From NCBI GenBank assembly GCA_044376615.1, contig JBILKO010000084.1, positions 1-10,741 of the forward strand: a stretch of DNA of 10,741 nucleotides. Reading direction: 5' to 3'. Both the position numbers and the translations under genes were made by a program. This document shows positions 1 to 7,278 of this stretch, in pieces. The notes below the pieces were generated by a model. That model made no database searches and had not been told where the DNA came from. It saw only the letters and a list, made by a program, of their open reading frames with translations. Origin of the DNA: CAISGS01 sp044376615 (GTDB lineage: Bacteria; Pseudomonadota; Alphaproteobacteria; Caulobacterales; Caulobacteraceae). How positions within the stretch are numbered: the stretch's first letter is position 1; every line of letters starts with the position of its first letter.

Positions 1-2508
1 CGCTATGACATCCAGATCACCCCCGATGGCGCCAAGATGCGGTTTGATGGCAAGGTCAAGATCGCCATTTCGGTCAAGCAGGCCACCCACACCCTTACCT
101 TGAACGCGACAGAACTGACCTTTTCCAAGGTGGTCTTGAGCGGGCATGAGACCGAGACCCCAAGTCTTGTGTTTGATCCCAAGGTCCAGACCGTGACGTT
201 GGGCTTTTCCAAGCCGATTCTGCCGGGCGATTATACCCTGTCCATCGATTATGCCGGCAAGATCTATACACAGTCCCAAGGCCTATTTGCCGTGGATTAT
301 GACGATGCCAATGGCAAGGGCCAGATGCTGGCCACCCAGTTTCAGGCCCCCGATGCGCGCCGCTTTGTGCCCAGCTGGGACGAGCCGGGGCGCAAGGCCA
401 TCTTTGCGCTTGAAGTCATTGTCCCAGAGGGGCGTATGGCCCTGTCCAATATGCCGCAAACCGCTAGCCAATCGCTCGGCGGCGGTCTGAAAAAGGTTAG
501 TTTTGCGCCTTCGCCCAAGATGAGCACCTATCTGCTGTTTTTAGGCGTGGGCGATCTGGAGCGGCGCACCATCAAGGTCGGTGAGGTCGATGTCAGCGTC
601 GTCACCAAGCGCGGCGATCTGGATCAGGGCCAGACGGCCTTGGAGGATGCCGCCAAGATCTTGGTCCAGTTCGATGACTATTTTGGCATGCCCTATCCGC
701 TGCCAAAGCTGGACAATCTGGCCGTGCCCAATGGCGGCGGATTTAGCGCAATGGAGAACTGGGGCGCCATTCTCTATTTTGATCGTGTGCTGTTGCTAGA
801 CCCCAGCCGCTCGTCAGAGTTGGACCGCCAAAATGTCTATGAGGTCGTGGCGCATGAAATCGCGCACCAATGGTTTGGCAATCTTGTGACCATGGCCTGG
901 TGGGATGATCTTTGGCTAAATGAGGGCTTTGCCTCCTGGATGGGAACCCGGGTTGCTGACAAGATGCACCCGGGTTGGAAGCCCTGGTTGCAGGCCGAAT
1001 CGGGCAAGGAATATGCGCTGGATCTCGATGCCAAGGCCTCGACCCACCCCATTGTCCAGACTGTGAATACAGTCGAGCAGGCCTCGCAAGCCTTTGACGC
1101 GATTACCTATCAAAAGGGTCAGGCCGTGATCCGCATGTTGGAAAACTATGCCGGCGAGGCCGCATTCCGCGATGGGGTGCGGGCCTATATGCGCAAGCAC
1201 GCCTATGGCAATACGGTGACCAAGGATCTGTGGAGCGCGGTTGAGGCCGCCGCGAATAAGCCGATTATCGCCATTGCCGATGATTTTGCGCGCCAGCCGG
1301 GCGTGCCGCTGATCACCCTAGACAAGGCTGTCTGCAAAAAGGGCCAGACCGAACTGACGCTTAGCCAGGCCCGGTTTGGCCTAGATGAGCCCTCAAAGGC
1401 GCGTCTGTCTTGGCGCGTGCCGGTCCAGGTGGCCGTGCTGGGTCAATCGGGTACCCAGACGGTCTTGACCGATGGCAAGCCTATAACCAGGGCCCTGGTC
1501 GCTGGCTGCGGGCCGGTCAAGCTCAATGCCGGTCAGGCGGGCTATTTCCGCTCGGCCTATGCGCCCGGTCTGCAGGCCCCCTTGGTTGCACGGTTTGACG
1601 CGCTGGAGGCCAGTGATCAGCTTGGGCTATTGAATGATGCCCTAGCCCTAGCCAAGGGAGGCTATGCGCCCATGGCCAATTATCTGGACCTGTCGACCAA
1701 GGTCGGGGCCACGAGTGAGCCCGAAGTGATTAGTCAGGCCGTGAGCACGCTGCGCGAGCTTAGCTATCTGTTTGACGGCGAGCCGCGCCAAGACGCTGTC
1801 CGCGCCTATGGCCGCTCGGTCCTGCAACCGATTCTCGCTAAGATTGGCTGGCGGCCGAGTGCGGAGGAATCGCCGCGGGTGACCCTGTTGCGCCCATGGC
1901 TGATTTCGACTCTGGGCCGGTTTGACGACCCTGCGGTGATGGCAGAGGCCAAGCGCCGGTTCCTGGCCGCGCCCAATGATCCAGAGGCCATGCCAGGCGA
2001 TATCCGCTCGGCCATTCAGGCCATAGCCTTGAGCCATGCCGATCAGGCGCTGTTTGATCTTGCCGTTGATCGGGTCAGAACGCTGAAGACCCAGATCGAG
2101 AAAAATGATTTGTTGGGCGATCTTGCCCGCGTGCGCGACCCGGCCTTGGCGCGGCAGGTGCTCAATCTGGCCATCAGCGACGCCGTGCCAGTGACCATTG
2201 CCCCGCGCATGGTTGGGCAGGTTTCCGGCTGGCACGAGGCCATGGCCTGGCAGTTTGCGATCAATCATCTAGACCAGATCAGCAAGGGGCTGGACTCCAT
2301 GGCCTCGGCGGGTTTCATGCCGGGCCTGTTGGCCGATACCCATAATCCGGTCATGGTCGATACCCTGGCGGCCTATATCGAAAAGACCGTGCCGGTTGAG
2401 GATCGGGCCCGGGCCAATACCGCCCTGGCCAGTGCCCGCCAAGGCGTGCGCTTCAAGGCCGAGCAATCGACCAAAATCGATGCATGGTTGCGCAAAAGGG
2501 GCTTTTAG
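1..2508 (+). CDS. M1-family zinc metallo-aminopeptidase, 5' end missing
   Basis: This enzyme removes N-terminal amino acids from peptides with one catalytic zinc. The frame is open from base 1 and begins with an M1-like N-terminal beta-domain (RYDIQITPDGAKMRFDGKV), so the true start and any signal peptide lie outside the window. Counting base 1 as codon 1, 835 residues are visible. The zinc motif HEIAH is at 285-289 and the third ligand E308 lies in WLNEGF, giving the exact HEXXH-X18-E spacing. The probable catalytic tyrosine is Y370 (AITYQKG). The substrate-binding GAMEN motif reads SAMEN (249-253), with Ser in place of Gly. The rest, from about residue 500, looks like the helical ERAP1-type C-terminal domain rather than the E. 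coli PepN type. Known M1 members are cytoplasmic or periplasmic; which applies cannot be seen. The family is certain, the substrate is not. A hairpin follows the stop and separates it from dnaK. Confidence 0.95.
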   Translation, partial: RYDIQITPDGAKMRFDGKVKIAISVKQATHTLTLNATELTFSKVVLSGHETETPSLVFDPKVQTVTLGFSKPILPGDYTLSIDYAGKIYTQSQGLFAVDYDDANGKGQMLATQFQAPDARRFVPSWDEPGRKAIFALEVIVPEGRMALSNMPQTASQSLGGGLKKVSFAPSPKMSTYLLFLGVGDLERRTIKVGEVDVSVVTKRGDLDQGQTALEDAAKILVQFDDYFGMPYPLPKLDNLAVPNGGGFSAMENWGAILYFDRVLLLDPSRSSELDRQNVYEVVAHEIAHQWFGNLVTMAWWDDLWLNEGFASWMGTRVADKMHPGWKPWLQAESGKEYALDLDAKASTHPIVQTVNTVEQASQAFDAITYQKGQAVIRMLENYAGEAAFRDGVRAYMRKHAYGNTVTKDLWSAVEAAANKPIIAIADDFARQPGVPLITLDKAVCKKGQTELTLSQARFGLDEPSKARLSWRVPVQVAVLGQSGTQTVLTDGKPITRALVAGCGPVKLNAGQAGYFRSAYAPGLQAPLVARFDALEASDQLGLLNDALALAKGGYAPMANYLDLSTKVGATSEPEVISQAVSTLRELSYLFDGEPRQDAVRAYGRSVLQPILAKIGWRPSAEESPRVTLLRPWLISTLGRFDDPAVMAEAKRRFLAAPNDPEAMPGDIRSAIQAIALSHADQALFDLAVDRVRTLKTQIEKNDLLGDLARVRDPALARQVLNLAISDAVPVTIAPRMVGQVSGWHEAMAWQFAINHLDQISKGLDSMASAGFMPGLLADTHNPVMVDTLAAYIEKTVPVEDRARANTALASARQGVRFKAEQSTKIDAWLRKRGF

Positions 2509-2525
2509 GCCCCGGCAGGGGGCCT
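2507..2525 (+). terminator. Probable terminator hairpin after the aminopeptidase
   Basis: A perfect 7-bp GC-rich stem (AGGCCCC at 2507-2513, GGGGCCT at 2519-2525) encloses a 5-nt loop and overlaps the stop codon. The downstream tract is TTGGTGATGATTTTG, only moderately T-rich, so intrinsic termination may be weak. Its position between an unrelated gene and a heat-shock promoter supports a terminator role. Confidence 0.5.
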
Positions 2526-2572
2526 TGGTGATGATTTTGTAAAAAGTCCACAGCTGCATTGTGTGATTAGGG

Positions 2573-2600
2573 CTTGCCAAGCGCTCGAAGCTGCCCATAT
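2573..2600 (+). promoter_or_regulatory. Sigma-32 (RpoH) type heat-shock promoter for dnaK
   Basis: CTTGCCA (2573-2579) and GCCCATAT (2593-2600) are separated by 13 bp. This agrees closely with the RpoH consensus, CTTGAAA, 11-15 bp, CCCCATNT. Transcription would start near 2607, giving a leader of about 164 nt before the dnaK ATG. Caulobacter dnaK is known to have a sigma-32 promoter. I see no CIRCE operator (TTAGCACTC-N9-GAGTGCTAA), so HrcA repression of this operon is not supported. Confidence 0.75.
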
Positions 2601-2603
2601 GCG

Positions 2604-2714
2604 GCTTCGAAGCATGATGCTTTTTGTGTTAACCGACCAACCGTTTTGAGGCCTACCGATCGGCAAGCCTCGTTCAAAGACCTAAGCGAACCGGGGGTCC
2701 AAATCCCGATCGGG
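2604..2714 (+). promoter_or_regulatory. Palindrome-rich 5' leader of dnaK
   Basis: The stretch between the heat-shock promoter and dnaK contains several dyads: GCTTCGAAGC (2604-2613); AAGCAT-G-ATGCTT (2610-2622), followed by TTTT; GAGGC/GCCTC (2648-2652 and 2667-2671) enclosing CCGATCGG; and CCCGATCGGG (2705-2714), followed by TGCTTTTTA. These could form RNA structure that affects dnaK translation or early termination, but no known thermometer or riboswitch class is recognised. There is no credible small gene in this spacer. Confidence 0.3.
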
Positions 2715-2770
2715 TGCTTTTTATAAAGGCCCGGCAGAACGGACCGCCCGCAATGGAGCGACCAAAGACC

Positions 2771-4666
2771 ATGAGCAAGATTATCGGTATCGACCTTGGC
2801 ACCACCAATTCGTGCGTGGCCATTATGGACGGCAAGACCCCACGGGTAATTGAAAATGCTGAGGGCGTGCGCACCACCCCTTCGGTTGTCGCCTTTCTCG
2901 ATGATGGCGACCGTCTGGTTGGCCAGCCAGCCAAGCGTCAGGCCGTCACCAATCCGTCCAATACCCTGTTCGCGATCAAGCGCCTGATTGGCCGCAATTT
3001 TGATGATCCGATCGTGGCCAAGGACAAGGGCATGGTCCCCTATGAAATCGTCAAGGGCCAGGGCGGCTCGGCCTGGGTTCGGGCACACGAAACCGATTAT
3101 TCGCCGCAGCAGATCTCGGCCTTTATCCTGATCAAGATGAAGGAAGCGGCCGAGGCGCATCTGGGCGAAAAGGTCGATAAGGCGGTCATCACGGTTCCGG
3201 CCTATTTCAATGATGCCCAGCGCCAGGCGACCAAGGATGCGGGCAAGATTGCTGGCCTGGAAGTCCTGCGCATCATCAATGAGCCGACGGCCGCGGCCCT
3301 GGCTTACGGCCTGGACATGAATGTCGGCAAAAAGATCGCGGTCTATGATCTCGGCGGCGGGACCTTCGATATCTCCGTGCTCGAAATCGGTGACGGCATT
3401 TTCGAGGTTAAGGCCACCAATGGCGATACCTTCCTTGGCGGTGAAGACTTTGACCTGCGGATCCTGGATTATCTTGCCGACGAGTTCAAAAAGGAATCTG
3501 GCGTTGATCTGCGCAAGGATAAGCTGGCCCTACAACGCCTGAAAGAAGAGGCGGAAAAGGCCAAGAAGGAGCTGTCCTTCACCGCCCAATACGAGGTGAA
3601 CCTGCCCTTCATTTCTATGAATGCTTCGGGTCCCCTGCACCTCAATGTCAAGATCACCCGCGCTAAGATGGAGTCGCTTGTCGAGGACCTGGTTGCCCGC
3701 ACGATCGCGCCTTGCGAACAGGCCCTGAAAGACGCTGGCATCAAGAAGTCCGAGATTGACGAGGTCGTCCTGGTTGGTGGCATGACCCGCATGCCCAAAG
3801 TGGTTGAGGCGGTTAAGGCCTTTTTCGGCCGCGAGCCGCATACGGGCGTGAACCCTGATGAGGTCGTGGCCCTGGGCGCTGCGGTCCAGGCCGGGGTTTT
3901 GCAGGGCGATGTTAAGGACGTGCTCCTGCTCGATGTCACGCCTCTAACCCTGGGCATTGAGACCCTGGGCGGTGTGTTTACGCCCTTGATTGAGCGCAAT
4001 ACGACCATTCCGACCAAGCGCAGCCAGGTCTTCTCGACCGCCGATGACAATCAAAGCGCTGTAACCATTCGGGTCTTCCAGGGCGAGCGGCCTATGGCGC
4101 AGGACAATAAGATGCTGGGCCAGTTTGACTTGGTCGGTATTCCGCCAGCCCCGCGCGGCGTGCCTCAGGTTGAGGTGACCTTCGATATTGACGCCAATGG
4201 CATTGTGAATGTTCAGGCCAAGGACAAAGCGACCAATAAGGAGCAATCCATCCGCATCCAGGCCAATGGCGGTCTTTCCGATGCCGATATCGAAAAGATG
4301 GTCAAGGACGCTGAGGCCAATTCGGCCAATGACAAGAAGCGTAAGGAAACGGTCGAAGCGCGAAACCAGGGTGATGCCCTGATCCATTCGACCGAAAAAG
4401 CGCTAGCCGATCATGGCGACAAGGTCGGGGCCGAAGATAAGGCCGCGATCGAGACGGCGATTGCCGACCTTAAGGCCGCTTTGGAAGGCGAAGACGCCGA
4501 CGATATCAAGGCCAAGACCCAGGTTCTGATGCAGGCCTCGATGAAGATGGGTGAGGCCATGTATGGCCAGGCCGCCGGCGGTGACGATAAAGACGCCCAT
4601 GCGCCTGCAGATGACGGGGTCGTGGATGCTGAATTCGAAGAAGTCGACGGCGACGCTAAGAAATAG
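2771..4666 (+). CDS. dnaK: Molecular chaperone DnaK (Hsp70)
   Basis: DnaK is the ATP-dependent Hsp70 chaperone. It binds exposed hydrophobic segments of cytoplasmic proteins and works with DnaJ and GrpE in folding, disaggregation and control of the heat-shock sigma factor. The start at 2771 gives MSKIIGIDLGTTNS, the canonical Hsp70 N-terminus, and 631 residues, a usual length for this group. GGAG lies 12 nt upstream; ATG 2753 is a less likely alternative. ATPase-domain landmarks are the phosphate-1 loop (residues 5-13), catalytic K70, the phosphate-2 motif DLGGGTFDIS with T198, and VGGMTRMP. The interdomain linker VLLLD is at 384-388, followed by the substrate-binding domain and helical lid. 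The C-terminus ends EFEEVDGDAKK, the usual acidic tail. Nothing is truncated. It probably forms an operon with dnaJ 149 bp downstream, driven by the sigma-32-type promoter upstream. Confidence 0.99.
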   Translation: MSKIIGIDLGTTNSCVAIMDGKTPRVIENAEGVRTTPSVVAFLDDGDRLVGQPAKRQAVTNPSNTLFAIKRLIGRNFDDPIVAKDKGMVPYEIVKGQGGSAWVRAHETDYSPQQISAFILIKMKEAAEAHLGEKVDKAVITVPAYFNDAQRQATKDAGKIAGLEVLRIINEPTAAALAYGLDMNVGKKIAVYDLGGGTFDISVLEIGDGIFEVKATNGDTFLGGEDFDLRILDYLADEFKKESGVDLRKDKLALQRLKEEAEKAKKELSFTAQYEVNLPFISMNASGPLHLNVKITRAKMESLVEDLVARTIAPCEQALKDAGIKKSEIDEVVLVGGMTRMPKVVEAVKAFFGREPHTGVNPDEVVALGAAVQAGVLQGDVKDVLLLDVTPLTLGIETLGGVFTPLIERNTTIPTKRSQVFSTADDNQSAVTIRVFQGERPMAQDNKMLGQFDLVGIPPAPRGVPQVEVTFDIDANGIVNVQAKDKATNKEQSIRIQANGGLSDADIEKMVKDAEANSANDKKRKETVEARNQGDALIHSTEKALADHGDKVGAEDKAAIETAIADLKAALEGEDADDIKAKTQVLMQASMKMGEAMYGQAAGGDDKDAHAPADDGVVDAEFEEVDGDAKK

Positions 4667-4786
4667 GCCTCTGGCCTTTGACCAGACAGCTCCGTGAGCA
4701 TCCTGGCTTGCGGGGCTTTCGCCTTCAATGCCAGGGCAGCCAGGCATGACCGCAGCAGACGATTGACCCGCGGCTGGGTTGCGGGT
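4665..4786 (+). promoter_or_regulatory. dnaK-dnaJ spacer with three possible hairpins
   Basis: Three stem-forming repeats lie between the genes. AGGCC-TCT-GGCCT (4665-4677) overlaps the dnaK stop. CCTGGC (4702-4707) can pair with GCCAGG at 4730-4735 or again at 4739-4744. ACCCGC (4766-4771) pairs with GCGGGT (4781-4786) across a 9-nt loop, followed by TTATG. They could attenuate read-through, mark an RNA processing site that lowers dnaJ relative to dnaK, or shape dnaJ translation. No independent dnaJ promoter is evident. Confidence 0.35.
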
Positions 4787-4815
4787 TTATGAACGAAACA
4801 GGGTCAGGTACGGAT

Positions 4816-5979
4816 ATGGCGCGCGATTATTACGAAATTCTTGGCGTTGCCCGTCAGGCTGATGATGCGGCGCTAAAGGCGGCTTTTCGTAAGGCCGCTA
4901 TGCAGCATCACCCAGATCGCAATCCGGGCTGCACCGAATCTGAGGGCCGCTTTAAGGAGGTCAACGAGGCTTACTCGGTCTTGTCCGATCCACAAAAGCG
5001 CGCGGCCTATGACCGGTTTGGCCATGACGGCGTCAATGGCATGGGCGCAGGTGGCCGTGGCGGCGGCGGCTTCAACGACGTCAATGACATCTTTAATGAC
5101 GTGTTCGGCGATGTGTTTGGCGACATGTTTGGCGGCGGCGCACGCGGTCGCAGCCAGGGCCCGGCCCGCGGCCAAGACCTGCGCTATGATTTAGAGATCT
5201 CGCTCGAGCAGGCCTATGCCAGCGCCGAGGTCGAGATCACCGTGCCTTCGGCCATAAGCTGCGAAGTCTGTGATGGCTCAGGGGCTAAACGCGGCACAAG
5301 TCCCACCACCTGCGGCACCTGCGGCGGGGCGGGGCGTGTAAGGGCGACTCAGGGCTTTTTTGCAGTCGAGCGGACCTGTCCACGTTGCAATGGCGCTGGG
5401 CGAGTGATTGCCGATCCGTGCCAGACCTGCCAGGGCCATGGCCAGGTGCGCAAGCAGCGGACGCTTCAGGTCCGAATTCCAGCCGGGGTCGATGAGGGCT
5501 CGCGCATTCGTCTAGCCGGTGAAGGTGATGCCGGCGCACGGGGCGGGCCTAGGGGTGATCTTTATATCTTCCTGTCGGTGCAGCCCCATGAGCTGTTTGA
5601 GCGCGATGGGCTAGACATTCTTTGCTCCGTGCCCGTGCCCATGACCACGGCAGCCTTGGGTGGTGAGATCGAGGCGCCTTGTCTGAAAGCCGATGATGCG
5701 CCCGAAAGTGCCGCCAAGATTTCGGTCAAGGTGCCTGAGGGCGCGCAAACTGGTCGTACGGTCCGGCTTAAGGGCAAGGGCATGCCGTCCTTGCGCTCGC
5801 GTGAACGCGGCGACTTGGTGGTGGAACTCTTTGTCGAGACTCCAACCCATCTGAATGGCCGACAAAAAGAGCTGATGCGGGAACTAGCCAAGTCCTGCGG
5901 CGAGGGCCAACATCCCCAGACCAGTACTTTCTTCAAGAAAGCCAAGCGGTTTTGGGCTGCGGTGACCAGCGACGCCTAG
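4816..5979 (+). CDS. dnaJ: Chaperone protein DnaJ (Hsp40, type I)
   Basis: DnaJ is the co-chaperone that delivers unfolded substrates to DnaK and stimulates its ATPase. The start at 4816 gives MARDYYEILGV, the standard J-domain opening, and 387 residues. An in-frame ATG at 4789 would add nine residues with no homology. Neither start has a strong ribosome site. The J domain (about 1-70) has the essential HPD at 32-34. A Gly/Phe-rich region (about 75-118) contains repeated FxDVFGD units. The zinc domain has all four CxxCxGxG motifs: CEVCDGSG (149-156), CGTCGGAG (166-173), CPRCNGAG (188-195) and CQTCQGHG (202-209). The two C-terminal substrate-binding domains and dimerisation end follow. It is a complete type I DnaJ, downstream of dnaK and probably co-transcribed with it. 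Its stop codon overlaps that of the convergent hydrolase. Confidence 0.98.
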   Translation: MARDYYEILGVARQADDAALKAAFRKAAMQHHPDRNPGCTESEGRFKEVNEAYSVLSDPQKRAAYDRFGHDGVNGMGAGGRGGGGFNDVNDIFNDVFGDVFGDMFGGGARGRSQGPARGQDLRYDLEISLEQAYASAEVEITVPSAISCEVCDGSGAKRGTSPTTCGTCGGAGRVRATQGFFAVERTCPRCNGAGRVIADPCQTCQGHGQVRKQRTLQVRIPAGVDEGSRIRLAGEGDAGARGGPRGDLYIFLSVQPHELFERDGLDILCSVPVPMTTAALGGEIEAPCLKADDAPESAAKISVKVPEGAQTGRTVRLKGKGMPSLRSRERGDLVVELFVETPTHLNGRQKELMRELAKSCGEGQHPQTSTFFKKAKRFWAAVTSDA

Positions 5980-7145
5980 AGGGCCTCGTAAACACCCCGC
6001 TCAAAGGCGGCGAACGCCTCCAGGACCTTCGGGTCGGCGAAGGGCAGGAGCTGGCTCATAAACACGCCCGCGACCTGGCGTTCCGGATCGATCCAGTAAT
6101 AGGTATTGGCCAGGCCCGCCCAGGCCAGGCTGCCGGCGCTGCGGCCATTGGGGCCGGTCTTGGGATTGACGGCAAGCCCCAGACCCCAGGCGGGCGCATC
6201 CAGCCCAAGGGCCGCGCCCACATCTAGATCATGGGTTAGGAAGGGCATCATGGTGCCAAGGCGGCGCAAGGGCGTCTCGCCCATATGGTTCTGTGCTAAA
6301 AGGCCTAAGCTAGCAGGCGTGAGGATCTGTGTGCCATTGGCTGTCTTGCCGCCATCCAGGATCATCTGCAAAAACCGCAAATAATCGCTGGCGGTGCTAT
6401 AGAGCCCGCCGCCGCCGCTCCAAAATTCTGGGCTGGGATTGATCGGTAGGGTGAAGGCCATCAGCCCACCATCTGGCCCGCGCGCCGCCATGCCGGCCAG
6501 GCGCGGCTGCATGGCGCTGTGAGGCAGAAAGGCTGTATCCACCATGCCAAGCGGCGTTGTGATATGGTCGTGGAAATAGACATCCAGCGCCTTGCCGCTG
6601 ACCGCCTCGATCACAAGGCCTGCCCAGTCTATACCAATCCCGTATTCCCAGGCTGTGCCGGGATCAAAGGCCAGCGGCAATTTCAGCGCTGCCTTAAGGC
6701 CGGTGCCTATGCCGGGCGTGCTGGACGCGGCAACATATTGCGCAAGGTCTGGGTTCCACATGTCATAGCCAAAGCCAGACGTATGGGTCAGCAATTGGCG
6801 CAAGGTGATGGGCCCCTTGGCTGGGCGCAGGATCGCGACGCCCTTATCATCAAAGCCTTCCAAAACCTTTGGCGCGGCTAGGTCGGGGATTAGGGTGCCA
6901 AGATCCTGGTCCATGCCGATCTTGCCTTGCTCGACCAATTGCTGGGCTGCGACCGTGGTCACAATCTTGGTCATGGAGGCAATATAGAAGACTTGGTCAC
7001 TGGCCATTGGTTCGACCAGGGCAGGGCCGCGCTGGCCGTAGGCGCCGCTAAACACGGGCTTGCCTCGATGACTGGCCATCGCAACGAAGCCGGGCAGACC
7101 GGGGGTCTTGGCGAGGTCGGACAGGGTCTGATGGATCTTGGACAT
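5976..7145 (-). CDS. Serine hydrolase, beta-lactamase / EstB-like family
   Basis: This is a PF00144-type enzyme (class C beta-lactamase, DD-peptidase and esterase fold) that uses an acyl-serine mechanism. From the start at 7145 (MSKIHQTL) it has 389 residues. The SxxK motif is SMTK with S57 and K60. The second-motif tyrosine is Y168 (WEYGIGID). The third motif appears as W342-A-G344 (LAWAGLANTYYWID), the WxG-type replacement of KTG seen in EstB-like esterases rather than in true lactamases. I chose 7145 over ATG 7160 because GAGG (complement of 7155-7158) lies 9 nt upstream of 7145, while 7160 has no ribosome site. No signal peptide is visible, which suggests a cytoplasmic esterase rather than cell-wall or antibiotic hydrolysis; this is inference. 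It lies antisense between dnaJ and mutS and overlaps the end of dnaJ by 4 bp. The substrate is unknown. Confidence 0.93.
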   Translation of the reverse strand: MSKIHQTLSDLAKTPGLPGFVAMASHRGKPVFSGAYGQRGPALVEPMASDQVFYIASMTKIVTTVAAQQLVEQGKIGMDQDLGTLIPDLAAPKVLEGFDDKGVAILRPAKGPITLRQLLTHTSGFGYDMWNPDLAQYVAASSTPGIGTGLKAALKLPLAFDPGTAWEYGIGIDWAGLVIEAVSGKALDVYFHDHITTPLGMVDTAFLPHSAMQPRLAGMAARGPDGGLMAFTLPINPSPEFWSGGGGLYSTASDYLRFLQMILDGGKTANGTQILTPASLGLLAQNHMGETPLRRLGTMMPFLTHDLDVGAALGLDAPAWGLGLAVNPKTGPNGRSAGSLAWAGLANTYYWIDPERQVAGVFMSQLLPFADPKVLEAFAAFERGVYEAL

Positions 7146-7199
7146 GGGCTTGAACCTCATTGGCGCGGATAGGTTAGGCCAGAACTCGCGCCAGCCTTT

Positions 7200-7226
7200 C
7201 AGATCGCCGTATGATCGGCAAGTCTG
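7200..7226. promoter_or_regulatory. Imperfect dyad in the hydrolase-mutS divergent spacer
   Basis: CAGA-tc-GCCG, a 6-nt centre, then CGGC-aag-TCTG form an interrupted inverted repeat in the spacer between the divergent starts. It could be an operator for either gene. No regulator is recognised from its sequence. Confidence 0.25.
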
Positions 7227-7248
7227 GCCAAGCAGTTTATGGATGCAG

Positions 7249-7264
7249 TTAAGGTCTTGTTAAC
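7249..7264 (+). promoter_or_regulatory. CtrA-binding box upstream of mutS
   Basis: TTAA (7249-7252), seven bases, then TTAAC (7260-7264) is a perfect match to the alphaproteobacterial CtrA consensus TTAA-N7-TTAAC. It ends 14 bp before the mutS ATG and about 100 bp from the start of the divergent hydrolase. A -10-like TAATCT follows at 7266-7271, eight bases before the ATG, which would suit a leaderless mutS transcript. Lying so close to the start, the box could repress as well as activate. Confidence 0.7.
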
Positions 7265-7278
7265 CTAATCTGCCTGGC

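Noticed and set aside
1648..2268. 206-codon open frame antisense to the aminopeptidase
   Set aside because: It is the complement of a clearly conserved gene, with low-complexity His/Arg/Gly-rich composition and no recognisable domain.
2618..2633. Possible third CtrA box before dnaK (TTAAC at 2629-2633)
   Set aside because: The matching upstream half at the N7 position is TGCT, not TTAA, so it is only a half-site.
2509..2770. CIRCE/HrcA operator upstream of dnaK
   Set aside because: The palindromes present do not resemble TTAGCACTC-N9-GAGTGCTAA, and the promoter is of sigma-32 type.
2567..3160. 197-codon minus-strand open frame across the dnaK promoter and N-terminus
   Set aside because: Most of it mirrors conserved dnaK codons, and the remainder covers the heat-shock promoter. 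There is no domain or ribosome site.
5976..7145. Antibiotic-resistance beta-lactamase
   Set aside because: It has SxxK, but there is no KTG and no visible signal peptide. The WxG third motif points to the esterase-like branch.
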